Assembly: GCA_023447635.1 (NCBI GenBank)
Contig: JAEXNA010000100.1
Span: 1-64,000, forward strand
Length of the DNA: 64,000 nucleotides
Direction of reading: 5' to 3'
Origin: Vulcanimicrobiota bacterium
GTDB lineage: Bacteria; Vulcanimicrobiota; Xenobia; Xenobiales; JADMJV01
Below the pieces are notes generated by a model. It saw only the letters and a program-made list of their open reading frames with translations, searched no databases and had not been told where the DNA came from. Within the stretch, counting starts at the first letter, position 1, and each line of letters begins with the position of its first letter. A program made the position numbers and the translations under genes. Positions 16,422-24,008 of this stretch are shown in pieces.

Positions 16422-17384
16422 ATGATCACCACGGACGAAAGCAAAACTCGCAAAGCCGCTCTGCTGCTGATGACCCTGGGCGTCGATACCGCCGTCGAGG
16501 TGTCCAAACTGCTCGACCAGTCGCTGGCCTACGACGTGATTCGCGAGGCGGCCAAGATGCAGAACATCGAGGAGTCCGAGTCGGAAAAGGTGCTGCGCGA
16601 GTTCCTGGAGTTGGCCCCCGCGATGAAGGGAGTGCCCTCGGGTAAGCGGTTCGCAGCCGAAGTTCTGCGCCGCTCCTTCGGGGAAGAGCAGAGCACTTCG
16701 ATCGACTTCCTCAAGCGGCTCGACCGCAGCCATCTGCAGGACATCGTCGAGACCGAGCACCCGCAGGTCGCCTCGTTTATCCTCTCCTTCGTCTCGCCCG
16801 ACGTGGCCAGTCAACTGCTGGCCAGTCTGCCGGCGGCGCGCCAGGCCGATATCGCTCGCCGCATCGCCACGGCCGAGCCGCCTCAGCGGGAAGGTATTAC
16901 TCACCTGGTCCGCTCGTTGTCCAACCGCCTGAGCTTCCTGGGCACCGAGAACGTGGGGGAAGAGGTCAACGGCGTCGACGCCCTGGTCTCGATTATGAAA
17001 AACGTGGGACGCGACGTCGAGCAGAACATCCTGGCCTCGTTCGAAGAGCTAGAGCCGGCTTTGGCCGAAGAGATCAAGAAGCAGATGTTCGTCTTCGACG
17101 ACCTGGTGCTACTCGACGACAAATCGCTGCAGAAGGTGCTGCGCGAGGTGGACGGCAAGATTTTGGCGCTGGCGCTGCGCAACGCCTCGGCCGACATCAT
17201 CAAGCTGATCGAACGGAACCTGTCCGAGCGCGCCAAGAACATCTTGCGCGAGGATATCGAGAGCGCCGGCAAGGTGCGCATCCGCGACGTCGAGGTGGCT
17301 CAGACTCAGGTGGTGTCGATCGTGCGCCGTCTGGAAGAAGCCGGCGAGATCGTGGTAAGCAAGGAGGAAGAGACCTTTGTCTGA
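16422..17384 (+). CDS. fliG: Flagellar motor switch protein FliG
   Basis: FliG couples stator and rotor. The N-terminal FliF-binding domain (RKAALLLMTLGVDTAVEV), the middle domain with the EHPQ motif (IVETEHPQVASFIL, about 110-123) and the C-terminal torque domain with MFVFDDLVLLDDKSLQKVLR and charged helix residues in NLSERAKNILREDIE are all in order. The length is 320. It starts 15 bases after fliF, and the fliH start lies inside its last codons. Confidence 0.97.
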   Translation: MITTDESKTRKAALLLMTLGVDTAVEVSKLLDQSLAYDVIREAAKMQNIEESESEKVLREFLELAPAMKGVPSGKRFAAEVLRRSFGEEQSTSIDFLKRLDRSHLQDIVETEHPQVASFILSFVSPDVASQLLASLPAARQADIARRIATAEPPQREGITHLVRSLSNRLSFLGTENVGEEVNGVDALVSIMKNVGRDVEQNILASFEELEPALAEEIKKQMFVFDDLVLLDDKSLQKVLREVDGKILALALRNASADIIKLIERNLSERAKNILREDIESAGKVRIRDVEVAQTQVVSIVRRLEEAGEIVVSKEEETFV

Positions 17385-18057
17385 GTCGGCCCCTCTCTGG
17401 CAAGCTCCCGCTCTGTCGAACTCGAACCACGTGGTGCGGGCGCGACCGCAGGAAGAGCGTCCTCAGCACCTGGTCCGCTGGGCTCAGCAGAAAGCTCTGG
17501 GGCTGATCTCCGAGGCCGAGCGTCGGGCTAAGACGCTGGAGGCCGAGGCGCTCGAGCGCGGCTATCAGGAGGGGTTGGAGAGAGCGCGGCTGGAGTCCCA
17601 GGAGGCGGTGACTCGCCAACTGGCTCAGGAGCGGGACGCTCTGGCCGAAGAGCTGCGCCGCTATCGCGAGGACGAAGAGGCCCGCTACCAGAGGCTGCGC
17701 GACAGCTTCAGCGCCGGGGTCAGCGAACTGGCCCTCGAGGTCGGCGAGGTGCTGGGCATGAAGAGTCTGCAAGGCTGGCGCGACGAGCTGTGGGAGCTGC
17801 TGCAAGAGAGCTTTCGCGGTCTGGGCGACCCTTCCAAAGCGACCGTACGAATCGGCGATCGGACCTTGCTGGACTCGTTCCGGGAACGGCTGGAGGACGG
17901 CTTCGAGGTGGTTCACGATCCGACCCTGGGCGAGTGGGACCTTAAAGTGCAGTGCGATCTGGGACAGGCGGCGGTGTGCTGGAGAAGCCGCCTCGACGGA
18001 GTCCGTTCGGCCCTGGCTGCTTCGCCGCAGCTGGAGATGGGAGCCGACTGGGGTTAG
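17377..18057 (+). CDS. fliH: Flagellar export ATPase regulator FliH
   Basis: FliH is the peripheral stalk that holds the FliI ATPase to the C-ring. The 226-residue protein has a long central coiled coil (about 35-115) beginning with the GYQEGLERAR repeat typical of FliH, and a C-terminal globular domain. The start is TTG at 17377, with AAGGAGGA at 17361-17368 eight bases upstream, eight bases inside the end of fliG. The fliI partner normally follows directly, but here it is 4.6 kb away beyond two minus-strand genes. Confidence 0.88.
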   Translation: MSESAPLWQAPALSNSNHVVRARPQEERPQHLVRWAQQKALGLISEAERRAKTLEAEALERGYQEGLERARLESQEAVTRQLAQERDALAEELRRYREDEEARYQRLRDSFSAGVSELALEVGEVLGMKSLQGWRDELWELLQESFRGLGDPSKATVRIGDRTLLDSFRERLEDGFEVVHDPTLGEWDLKVQCDLGQAAVCWRSRLDGVRSALAASPQLEMGADWG

Positions 18058-18069
18058 GGGAGGGCCTGT

Positions 18070-18117
18070 GGAGGCTTCCGCGCTGGAGCCTCCAACCTCT
18101 GGGTCCCCTGGGGACCC
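18070..18117 (+). terminator. Two hairpins after fliH
   Basis: Two inverted repeats follow fliH: GGAGGCT/AGCCTCC (18070-18076 and 18087-18093) and a perfect GGGTCCCC/GGGGACCC with a one-base loop (18101-18108 and 18110-18117). Neither has a clear T-run, so they may act as 3' stabilisers or as rho-type ends instead of intrinsic terminators. Confidence 0.4.
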
Positions 18118-18145
18118 CTCCCACCCGAGGCGTTTCGGTAAGAAG

Positions 18146-18168
18146 GCCCGAGCTCAGGCTCGGGCTTT
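18146..18168. terminator. Hairpin at the convergent fliH / GGDEF gene end
   Basis: GCCCGAGC (18146-18153) and GCTCGGGC (18158-18165) form a perfect eight-base stem with a four-base loop. TTT follows on the + strand and CTTCTT on the - strand. The stop codon of the minus-strand GGDEF gene is inside the hairpin, so it can end that transcript and block readthrough from fliH. Confidence 0.55.
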
Positions 18169-19218
18169 CGCCGTTTCCAGCATGACCCGGTTCTTGCCGG
18201 CCGATTTGGCTGCCAGCATGGTGGCGTCGGCTCGAGCCAGCAGATCGCTGTGGCTGTCGCCCGGTCGGAATAGCACCACGCCGATGCTTAGAGTGGCGCG
18301 CACGCGATGGCTATGACGCGGGCCGCTGAGCATGATGTCGAGTCGAGATATCACTCGTAAGATCTCCTGGGCTCGGCCCATGGCTTTCAGCGAGTCGACG
18401 TCTTCGAGCACGATCACGAAACGGTCGCGGCCGGTGCGGCCGATATAGTCGCCGCCTCGCACCATACGCAGGCACTGCTTGACCAGGGTTTTCAGGATGC
18501 CGTCGCCGGCGCGTACCCCGAACCGTTCGAGCATGGGGCTGAAATCATCCACGTCCCAGCAGAGAAGGGCAAAACTCTTGCTGCCCATGATAGCTTCGTC
18601 GATGCGCTGTTCGATGGCCCGCTCCAGCCCCGTCGCGTTGCCCGCGCCGGTAGCCGGATCGCTGAGGGGAGGGGCGGTTTCGGGTGGGAGGGTCCGGTTG
18701 AGCAGGCTTAGCTGCTCCCGCATCTGAGCCATGGCCAGGCCCTGCTGCTGGTGCTGATGAGCCAGCTTGCGCTGGATCACCTCGACCTGGTCAGAGACGA
18801 CCTTGCGCAGGGCGGCCAGGTCGTCGAGCCGGGTCGCCGCCTGCAGCTGATCGGTGCACCGCTCCAGCTCGGAGAGGTTGCCCTGGCTGCCTTCGCTGTA
18901 GATGGCGAAGGTGCGCAAGAGGACCGAGATCATTTCCCGCAGCTCGTTGTCGCGGTTCTTCAGGTAGTGCTTCTCGAGCTGATTGTGGGCCAGGATGCCG
19001 CCCCGGCAGCGCAGGAAGGCGCTCTGCAGCGGCGGCAGTTCTTGCTCGCGCCCGATCGCCTGGCTGAACTCTTCGATCCCTTTGCGGCGCCGTTCGTCTT
19101 CGATTTCGGGCGGCAGATGCGTGAGCTGCTTGATGCAGGCCAGCAGCGAGCGGATGGTCTGCACCAGAAATCGGTCTCGTTCGACCGGGGAAAGGGAGGG
19201 TCGTTGGAAGCTGCTCAT
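18154..19218 (-). CDS. GGDEF-domain protein with degenerate active site and intact I-site
   Basis: The 354-residue protein has an N-terminal helical region (about 1-175, soluble, coiled-coil prone) and a C-terminal GGDEF domain. The catalytic signature reads GRDRF (263-267), and the substrate Asn position after D222-V-D224-D-F is Leu, so diguanylate cyclase activity is unlikely. The inhibitory-site motif RxxD is intact as R254-G-G-D257, exactly five residues before the degenerate signature, so it may act as a c-di-GMP receptor. The remaining fold (LSIGVVLFRPGD, ARADATMLAAKSAGKNRV) is normal. The ATG overlaps the stop of the hybrid kinase (TGATG), which indicates one operon. Confidence 0.82.
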   Translation of the reverse strand: MSSFQRPSLSPVERDRFLVQTIRSLLACIKQLTHLPPEIEDERRRKGIEEFSQAIGREQELPPLQSAFLRCRGGILAHNQLEKHYLKNRDNELREMISVLLRTFAIYSEGSQGNLSELERCTDQLQAATRLDDLAALRKVVSDQVEVIQRKLAHQHQQQGLAMAQMREQLSLLNRTLPPETAPPLSDPATGAGNATGLERAIEQRIDEAIMGSKSFALLCWDVDDFSPMLERFGVRAGDGILKTLVKQCLRMVRGGDYIGRTGRDRFVIVLEDVDSLKAMGRAQEILRVISRLDIMLSGPRHSHRVRATLSIGVVLFRPGDSHSDLLARADATMLAAKSAGKNRVMLETAKARA

Positions 19219-22200
19219 CACACGGGCTCCTTGGCGGGCCGCTGCAGGTGGGAATCGAGCAGGCGACCGAGTTGCTGGAAATCGAACGGTTTGGAGACGA
19301 CCTGTAGCACCCCGAGCTCTCTGGCGGTCAGCGCCATCTCGGGATGGCAGAAGCCGGTGGCCACGACAGCCCGGACTTCGGAGTTGATGGTCTGTAGCGC
19401 CTGAAAACATTCCAGGCCGTCCATCTGGGGCATCTGCATGTCGAGCACCACGAAGCCGACATCGCTGTGGTGGGAACGGTAATATTCGACGGCGGCTTCC
19501 CCGCTAGCGCAGCTGACGACCTGGAACTTCATGCGTTCGAGCATGCGGCACAGGGTCAGGCGGACCATGTCCTCGTCGTCCACCACCAGGATGCTCTCTC
19601 GCCTCGGTTCGGCGGGACAGACGGGCAGGGGAACGGGGACGACCAGTTCGGGGCGCTGTTTCGAGACGGGGAAGCAGAGATGGAAGACGGTGCCCACCCC
19701 CGGCTCGCTCTCGACCGTGACGGTCCCGCCGTGGTTTCCGACGATGCCGTACACCATGGACAGGCCCAGACCGCTGCCAGAGGCTTTGGTGGTATAGAAC
19801 GGTTCGAACACCCTTTGCAGAGTGGCCCGGTTCATGCCGCAGCCGTTGTCTCGGATCTGCACCACCACCTCTTCGCCCCCCCCTGAACCGGCGGGGCGGT
19901 TGAAGCTTTGTAAGGTGATCGAGCTCTCGACTTTGTCCAGCGACTGGGCGGCGTTGATGGAGAGATTGATCAGCACCTGCGAGATCTGCGACGGGTCGCC
20001 ATCGATCCAGGGGTGCTCGGCGTCGAGCTTCCAGGCCAGCGAGGTGCCTCGAGGGATGTTGCTACCCAGCAGCGTGACGGCTTCTTCCAGCACCCCGTGC
20101 AGTGAGAACGTTTCGTGCGTCTGTTTGCCGCCGCGGGCAAAACCCAGCAGCTTCTGGGTCAGCTCGCTGGCTCGCTTCGAGGCGGTAGTGATGACGCTGG
20201 CCGCCTGGGCCACCTCCTGGCTTTGCCCGGAATGACTGGTGAGCAGGCTGGCGTGGCCCAGGATGCTGGCCAACAGGTTATTGAAGTCGTGGGCCAGTCC
20301 GCCCGCCAGGTTGCCCAGCGAGTCTAACCGCTGAGCCACTTCCAGGCGCTCGCGTAGTTCGGTTTCGGCGGTCACGTCGCGGATCAGCCAGAGCACCTGG
20401 CGTACCCCGCCGGTGCCGTCGCGCAGCGGCGACAGGGTGAACTGCAGGTCGCGATGCTGGTCGCGCAGATCTTTACGGGTCAGGCTCTCGCTCAGGGTCT
20501 CGCCCCGCTCCAGCACTTCCCGGATCGCCTTCCAGCGCCCGCGTAGCAGGGGCGGCTGGCGGCGCCCTTTGGTCAGGCCGTCGAGCAGCGTGTAGAAGGC
20601 GGGGTTGGCGAACTGCATCAGTCCGGACAGGTTCGAGATGCCGATAGCTTCCCGCGACTGTTCGACGGCGGCGCCCAGCGCCTCTCGTTCCTGGGCGGCC
20701 TGGTGCTGGTCGGTCACGTCGCGGATATTGCCGCGTCGACCCAGCAGGTTGCTCTGGTCGTCGTAGATGGGTCGGCTCAGGTAGTGGATCCAGCGGATCT
20801 CGCCTTCCCGGGTGACAATGCGGAAGCTGCGTTCGACGACCTCGTCGGGCTGTTCGGCTTCTTCGGTCTCGGGCAGTTTGTCGTGGTCGCACGGCAGGGT
20901 AATCGAGGCCAGGAAGTCGGGCTGCATTTCGAACTCGCGATGGGCGTAGCCGCAGATCTTTTCGCAGGCGGTGGACGAGTACAGGAAGTGCCCGTGAGGG
21001 CTGCGCCAGAACTCCCAATCCGAGGTGTTTTCGGCGATGATCTTCAGCTTGGCTTCGGACACCCGGACCGCCTCGCGGGCTAACTGTTCGACGCTGCGGT
21101 CCCGCAAGAACAGGAGGATGGCGTTGCGGCCGTGATGGTTGAGTCGGCTCAGTCGAGCGGTCGCCTCGAAAGTGCTGCCGTTGAAGCGGGTGCAGACGAC
21201 TTCGAACTCGCGCTGGCTGCGCTGGGCGTTCCAGCCGGGCATCAGCGGTAGCGGTTCGTAGTCGGCCGCGGCGACGTGATGCGAGGCGATACTGCCCAGC
21301 AGTTGCGACTCGTTGGCGCCGAACGCTTTGAGGGCGGCCGAGTTCAGCCGCATGATGGTACCGTGCTCGTCGAGCAAAAGGGCCAGGTCGGGAATATGGT
21401 CGAGCAAGAGGCGCAGAGTCTCTTCGTCGGCTTCGAAATCGCTGCCGGTCTCTCGCGGAGTGTGATGCAGACGCCACAGGGCGTGAGCGCGATGGCAACG
21501 TTCCAGGGCGGCCAGGAAGGCGCCGCACTCGTCGGGCCAGCGCACGGGACCGGACAGCCAGAGGTTCTTGCGCAGGCTGGCGGGATCGCTTTCCGGATGA
21601 GGGGTGAGTAGCAGCAGAGTGGCGCCGCTGGTGACCAGGACGTCTCTGGGTAGCAGGTCGATCAGGTTCTCATTGATCAAGATGACGTCGGGATTATAGG
21701 TCGAGACGCGCAGTGCGGCCTGGCCCGGCTCGGTCAGCAGGAGGCAGTCGAAACCGGCGCCGGTCAGGCTACCCACCAACTCTTCGTCGGAGGCGACGCC
21801 CAGCACCAGGTGGCGACGTTTGTTGACGGCGGGGCGGGCGTAGAGAACGCCCTGGACGGCCTCGTAAAGCTCGGACGAGGTTGTCGGGCGGCGTAAGAAG
21901 CCTTCCGCGCCCAGGCCGGAGGAGATTTCGGAGGCGACCTCCTGGGAAAGCAGTTCGGAGGTAACGATGACGGGGAAGCGACGCGGCCCCTCCGGTCCGG
22001 AAGGCGTGCGCAGGCGGCGCAGCAGCCCCCAGGGGTGGATGTCGTCGACTTTCAGATCGAGCAGCGCGGCGTCCAGGCGATGGCCGCTTTCGACATAGTC
22101 GAGGAACGCTTCGCCCCGCTCGAACGCTTTGACTTCAAAAGCGTATTCCAGCAGTTGGGTGACGGTCTCGTTGCGGGTCCGCGCGTTGGGATCGACCACG

Positions 22201-22256
22201 GCGACGCGAGGCAGAAACGGCAAGCTGTCCGGCGGTGGTTCAGGGATCTCGGTCAT
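19218..22256 (-). CDS. Hybrid sensor histidine kinase (REC, PAS repeats, HisKA, HATPase, REC)
   Basis: This is a soluble 1012-residue hybrid kinase. Domains in order: a receiver (20-140, with D67 kept but Arg in place of the conserved Lys in FLRRP), a second receiver-like domain with a degenerate phosphosite, three PAS domains (about 265-635), a HisKA with GGLAHDFNNLL, a HATPase with NLSINAAQSL, DNGCGM and GSGLGLSMVYG, and a complete C-terminal receiver (VVLDMQMPQMDG, KPF). No membrane segment is visible, so the signal is probably cytoplasmic. The start at 22256 gives a family-like N-terminus; the open frame further upstream runs through the 52-bp repeats and was not used. No strong ribosome site is visible. 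Confidence 0.88.
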   Translation of the reverse strand: MTEIPEPPPDSLPFLPRVAVVDPNARTRNETVTQLLEYAFEVKAFERGEAFLDYVESGHRLDAALLDLKVDDIHPWGLLRRLRTPSGPEGPRRFPVIVTSELLSQEVASEISSGLGAEGFLRRPTTSSELYEAVQGVLYARPAVNKRRHLVLGVASDEELVGSLTGAGFDCLLLTEPGQAALRVSTYNPDVILINENLIDLLPRDVLVTSGATLLLLTPHPESDPASLRKNLWLSGPVRWPDECGAFLAALERCHRAHALWRLHHTPRETGSDFEADEETLRLLLDHIPDLALLLDEHGTIMRLNSAALKAFGANESQLLGSIASHHVAAADYEPLPLMPGWNAQRSQREFEVVCTRFNGSTFEATARLSRLNHHGRNAILLFLRDRSVEQLAREAVRVSEAKLKIIAENTSDWEFWRSPHGHFLYSSTACEKICGYAHREFEMQPDFLASITLPCDHDKLPETEEAEQPDEVVERSFRIVTREGEIRWIHYLSRPIYDDQSNLLGRRGNIRDVTDQHQAAQEREALGAAVEQSREAIGISNLSGLMQFANPAFYTLLDGLTKGRRQPPLLRGRWKAIREVLERGETLSESLTRKDLRDQHRDLQFTLSPLRDGTGGVRQVLWLIRDVTAETELRERLEVAQRLDSLGNLAGGLAHDFNNLLASILGHASLLTSHSGQSQEVAQAASVITTASKRASELTQKLLGFARGGKQTHETFSLHGVLEEAVTLLGSNIPRGTSLAWKLDAEHPWIDGDPSQISQVLINLSINAAQSLDKVESSITLQSFNRPAGSGGGEEVVVQIRDNGCGMNRATLQRVFEPFYTTKASGSGLGLSMVYGIVGNHGGTVTVESEPGVGTVFHLCFPVSKQRPELVVPVPLPVCPAEPRRESILVVDDEDMVRLTLCRMLERMKFQVVSCASGEAAVEYYRSHHSDVGFVVLDMQMPQMDGLECFQALQTINSEVRAVVATGFCHPEMALTARELGVLQVVSKPFDFQQLGRLLDSHLQRPAKEPV

Positions 22257-22330
22257 GACGGGCCATCTATCGGACCGTTGTGCTAAAGATAAAGGGGCAT
22301 GCTCGGGGCAAAAATGGTAAGAATTTGTTA

Positions 22331-22618
22331 GCCCGTTTCGAACACGCAACCCGGCCTTGCCCATTTCGTAGCGGCCAACCTTGCTCTTTTCGAACGCGCA
22401 ACTCGGCCTTGCCCATTTCGTAGCGACCAACCTTGCTCGTTTCGAACGCGCAACTCGGCCTTGCCAGCTTCGTAGCAACCAACCTAGCCCGTTTCGAACG
22501 CGCAACTCGGCCTTGCCCATTTCGTAGCGGCCAACCTTGCTCATTTCGAACGCGCAACCCGGCCTTGCCCGTTTCGTAGCGGCCAACCTTGCTCTTTTCG
22601 AACGCGCAACCGAGGCCT
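22331..22618. repeat. 52-bp tandem repeat array, about 5.5 copies
   Basis: The motif CGGCCTTGCCCATTTCGTAG and close variants begin at 22352, 22404, 22456, 22508 and 22560, a strict 52-base period. Each unit consists of two related halves of about 26 bases, one containing TTCGTAGCGGCCAA and one TTCGAACGCGCAAC. The array is open in several minus-strand frames because 52 is not a multiple of three. It fills the gap between the hybrid kinase and fliI. A related array with the same period lies at 41987-42142. Confidence 0.93.
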
Positions 22619-22697
22619 TCAACCGGCCAGATCCGTCGTTCCATCAATTTCTAAAGTTACGAAAGTCTTTTTTTCCCATGGCGGCAATGGGGGAGTT

Positions 22698-24008
22698 ATG
22701 GAAAGAACGGTGGCCTCGCTGAGAGCCATTCCTCGTATGAGAATTAGCGGCCGGGTGGTTGGCGTCTGCGGACAGCTGATCGAAAGCCAGGGGCCGCCCG
22801 CGGGCGTGGGCACGGTCTGCCGCTTGTCCGCCCAGAGTGGCAAGCAGTTGCTGGCCGAAGTGGTCGGGTTCCAGGGCAAGAACCTGCTCCTCCTGCCCTT
22901 CGGTTCGCTCGAAGGGGTGGCTCCCGGCTGCCCCCTGGAAGCCGTCAGCGAAGGCGGGACGTTCGAATTTCACCCCGGGCTGCTGGGCTCGGTGCTCGAC
23001 GGCCTGGGTCGCCAGCTGTCCGGGCCGCGCATCCCCATCGGGGCGGGCAAGCTGATCCAGATCGACCGCGATCCTCCCATCCCGCTGGGCCGCCCCGGCC
23101 TGTCCGAGATCCTGTGGACGGGCGTGCGCGCCATCGACGGATTCCTGACCCTGGCCAAAGGTCAGCGCGTCGGCCTGTTCGCCGGATCCGGCGTAGGCAA
23201 AAGCACCCTGATGGGCATGCTGGCCCGCAGCTCGCGAGCCGACATCAACGTGATCGCCCTGGTCGGCGAACGCGGGCGCGAAGTAGGAGAGTTCCTGGAG
23301 CATCAGTTGGGCGAAGAAGGGCTGGCCCGCTCCGTGGTGGTCGCTGCCACCTCGGACCAGCCGCCGCTGGTGCGTCTGCGAGCCGGCCAACTGGCCACCT
23401 CGATCGCCGAAGAGTATCGCGACCTGGGTATGGACGTCTGCTTGATGATGGACTCGGTGACCCGCGTCGCCATGGCGGCCCGCGAGATCGGCCTGGCTGC
23501 CGGCGAACCGCCCACCACGCGCGGCTACCCGCCTTCTGTCTTCTCGATTCTGCCCCGCCTGCTCGAACGCGCCGGGCGCACCGAAAAGGGCTCGATCACC
23601 GGCCTGTACACCGTGCTGGTGGAAGGCGACGACCTGTCCGAACCGGTGGCCGATACCACCCGCGGCATCCTGGACGGCCACATCGTCCTGTCCCGCAAGA
23701 TGGCCGAGAAGAACCACTATCCCGCCATCGACGTGTCGGGCAGTATCAGCCGCGTCATGAGCCAGGTGGTCAGCCGAGAGCATCGCGCGGCGGCCGCCCA
23801 GGGTCGCGAACTGCTCTCGAATCTGGCCCAGGTCGAAGAGCTCAGTTCGCTGGGCGCTTATCGTCCCGGTCACGCGCCCGAGCTGGATCGGGCCAGCTAT
23901 CTCAAGGAGCCGCTGAAAGCCTTTCTGACTCAGGCTGAAGAGGTGCCTTGCGCTCAGCACGCCGAGATCGTGCAGCGCCTGGAAGAGGTCTTTGCATGGA
24001 ACCCCTGA
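22698..24008 (+). CDS. fliI: Flagellar export ATPase FliI
   Basis: FliI is the hexameric ATPase that energises flagellar protein export. A beta-barrel N-terminal domain (about 15-85) is followed by the Walker A motif AGSGVGKST (162-170) and the Walker B strand VCLMMDSVTR. GERGREVGEFLE and GEPPTTRGYPPSVFS are characteristic of the flagellar/type III ATPase family. The length of 436 is normal. GGGGGAG lies only two bases before the ATG, so an ATG at 22737 could also serve. fliK overlaps its 3' end. Confidence 0.95.
   Translation: MERTVASLRAIPRMRISGRVVGVCGQLIESQGPPAGVGTVCRLSAQSGKQLLAEVVGFQGKNLLLLPFGSLEGVAPGCPLEAVSEGGTFEFHPGLLGSVLDGLGRQLSGPRIPIGAGKLIQIDRDPPIPLGRPGLSEILWTGVRAIDGFLTLAKGQRVGLFAGSGVGKSTLMGMLARSSRADINVIALVGERGREVGEFLEHQLGEEGLARSVVVAATSDQPPLVRLRAGQLATSIAEEYRDLGMDVCLMMDSVTRVAMAAREIGLAAGEPPTTRGYPPSVFSILPRLLERAGRTEKGSITGLYTVLVEGDDLSEPVADTTRGILDGHIVLSRKMAEKNHYPAIDVSGSISRVMSQVVSREHRAAAAQGRELLSNLAQVEELSSLGAYRPGHAPELDRASYLKEPLKAFLTQAEEVPCAQHAEIVQRLEEVFAWNP

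Noticed and set aside
22331..22618. CRISPR array
   Set aside because: The units are directly contiguous with no unique spacers and no cas genes are near.
22257..22622. Longer kinase reading starting inside the 52-bp repeats
   Set aside because: The extra 122 residues come from repeat DNA without a ribosome site, and the receiver domain starts normally just after the ATG at 22256.
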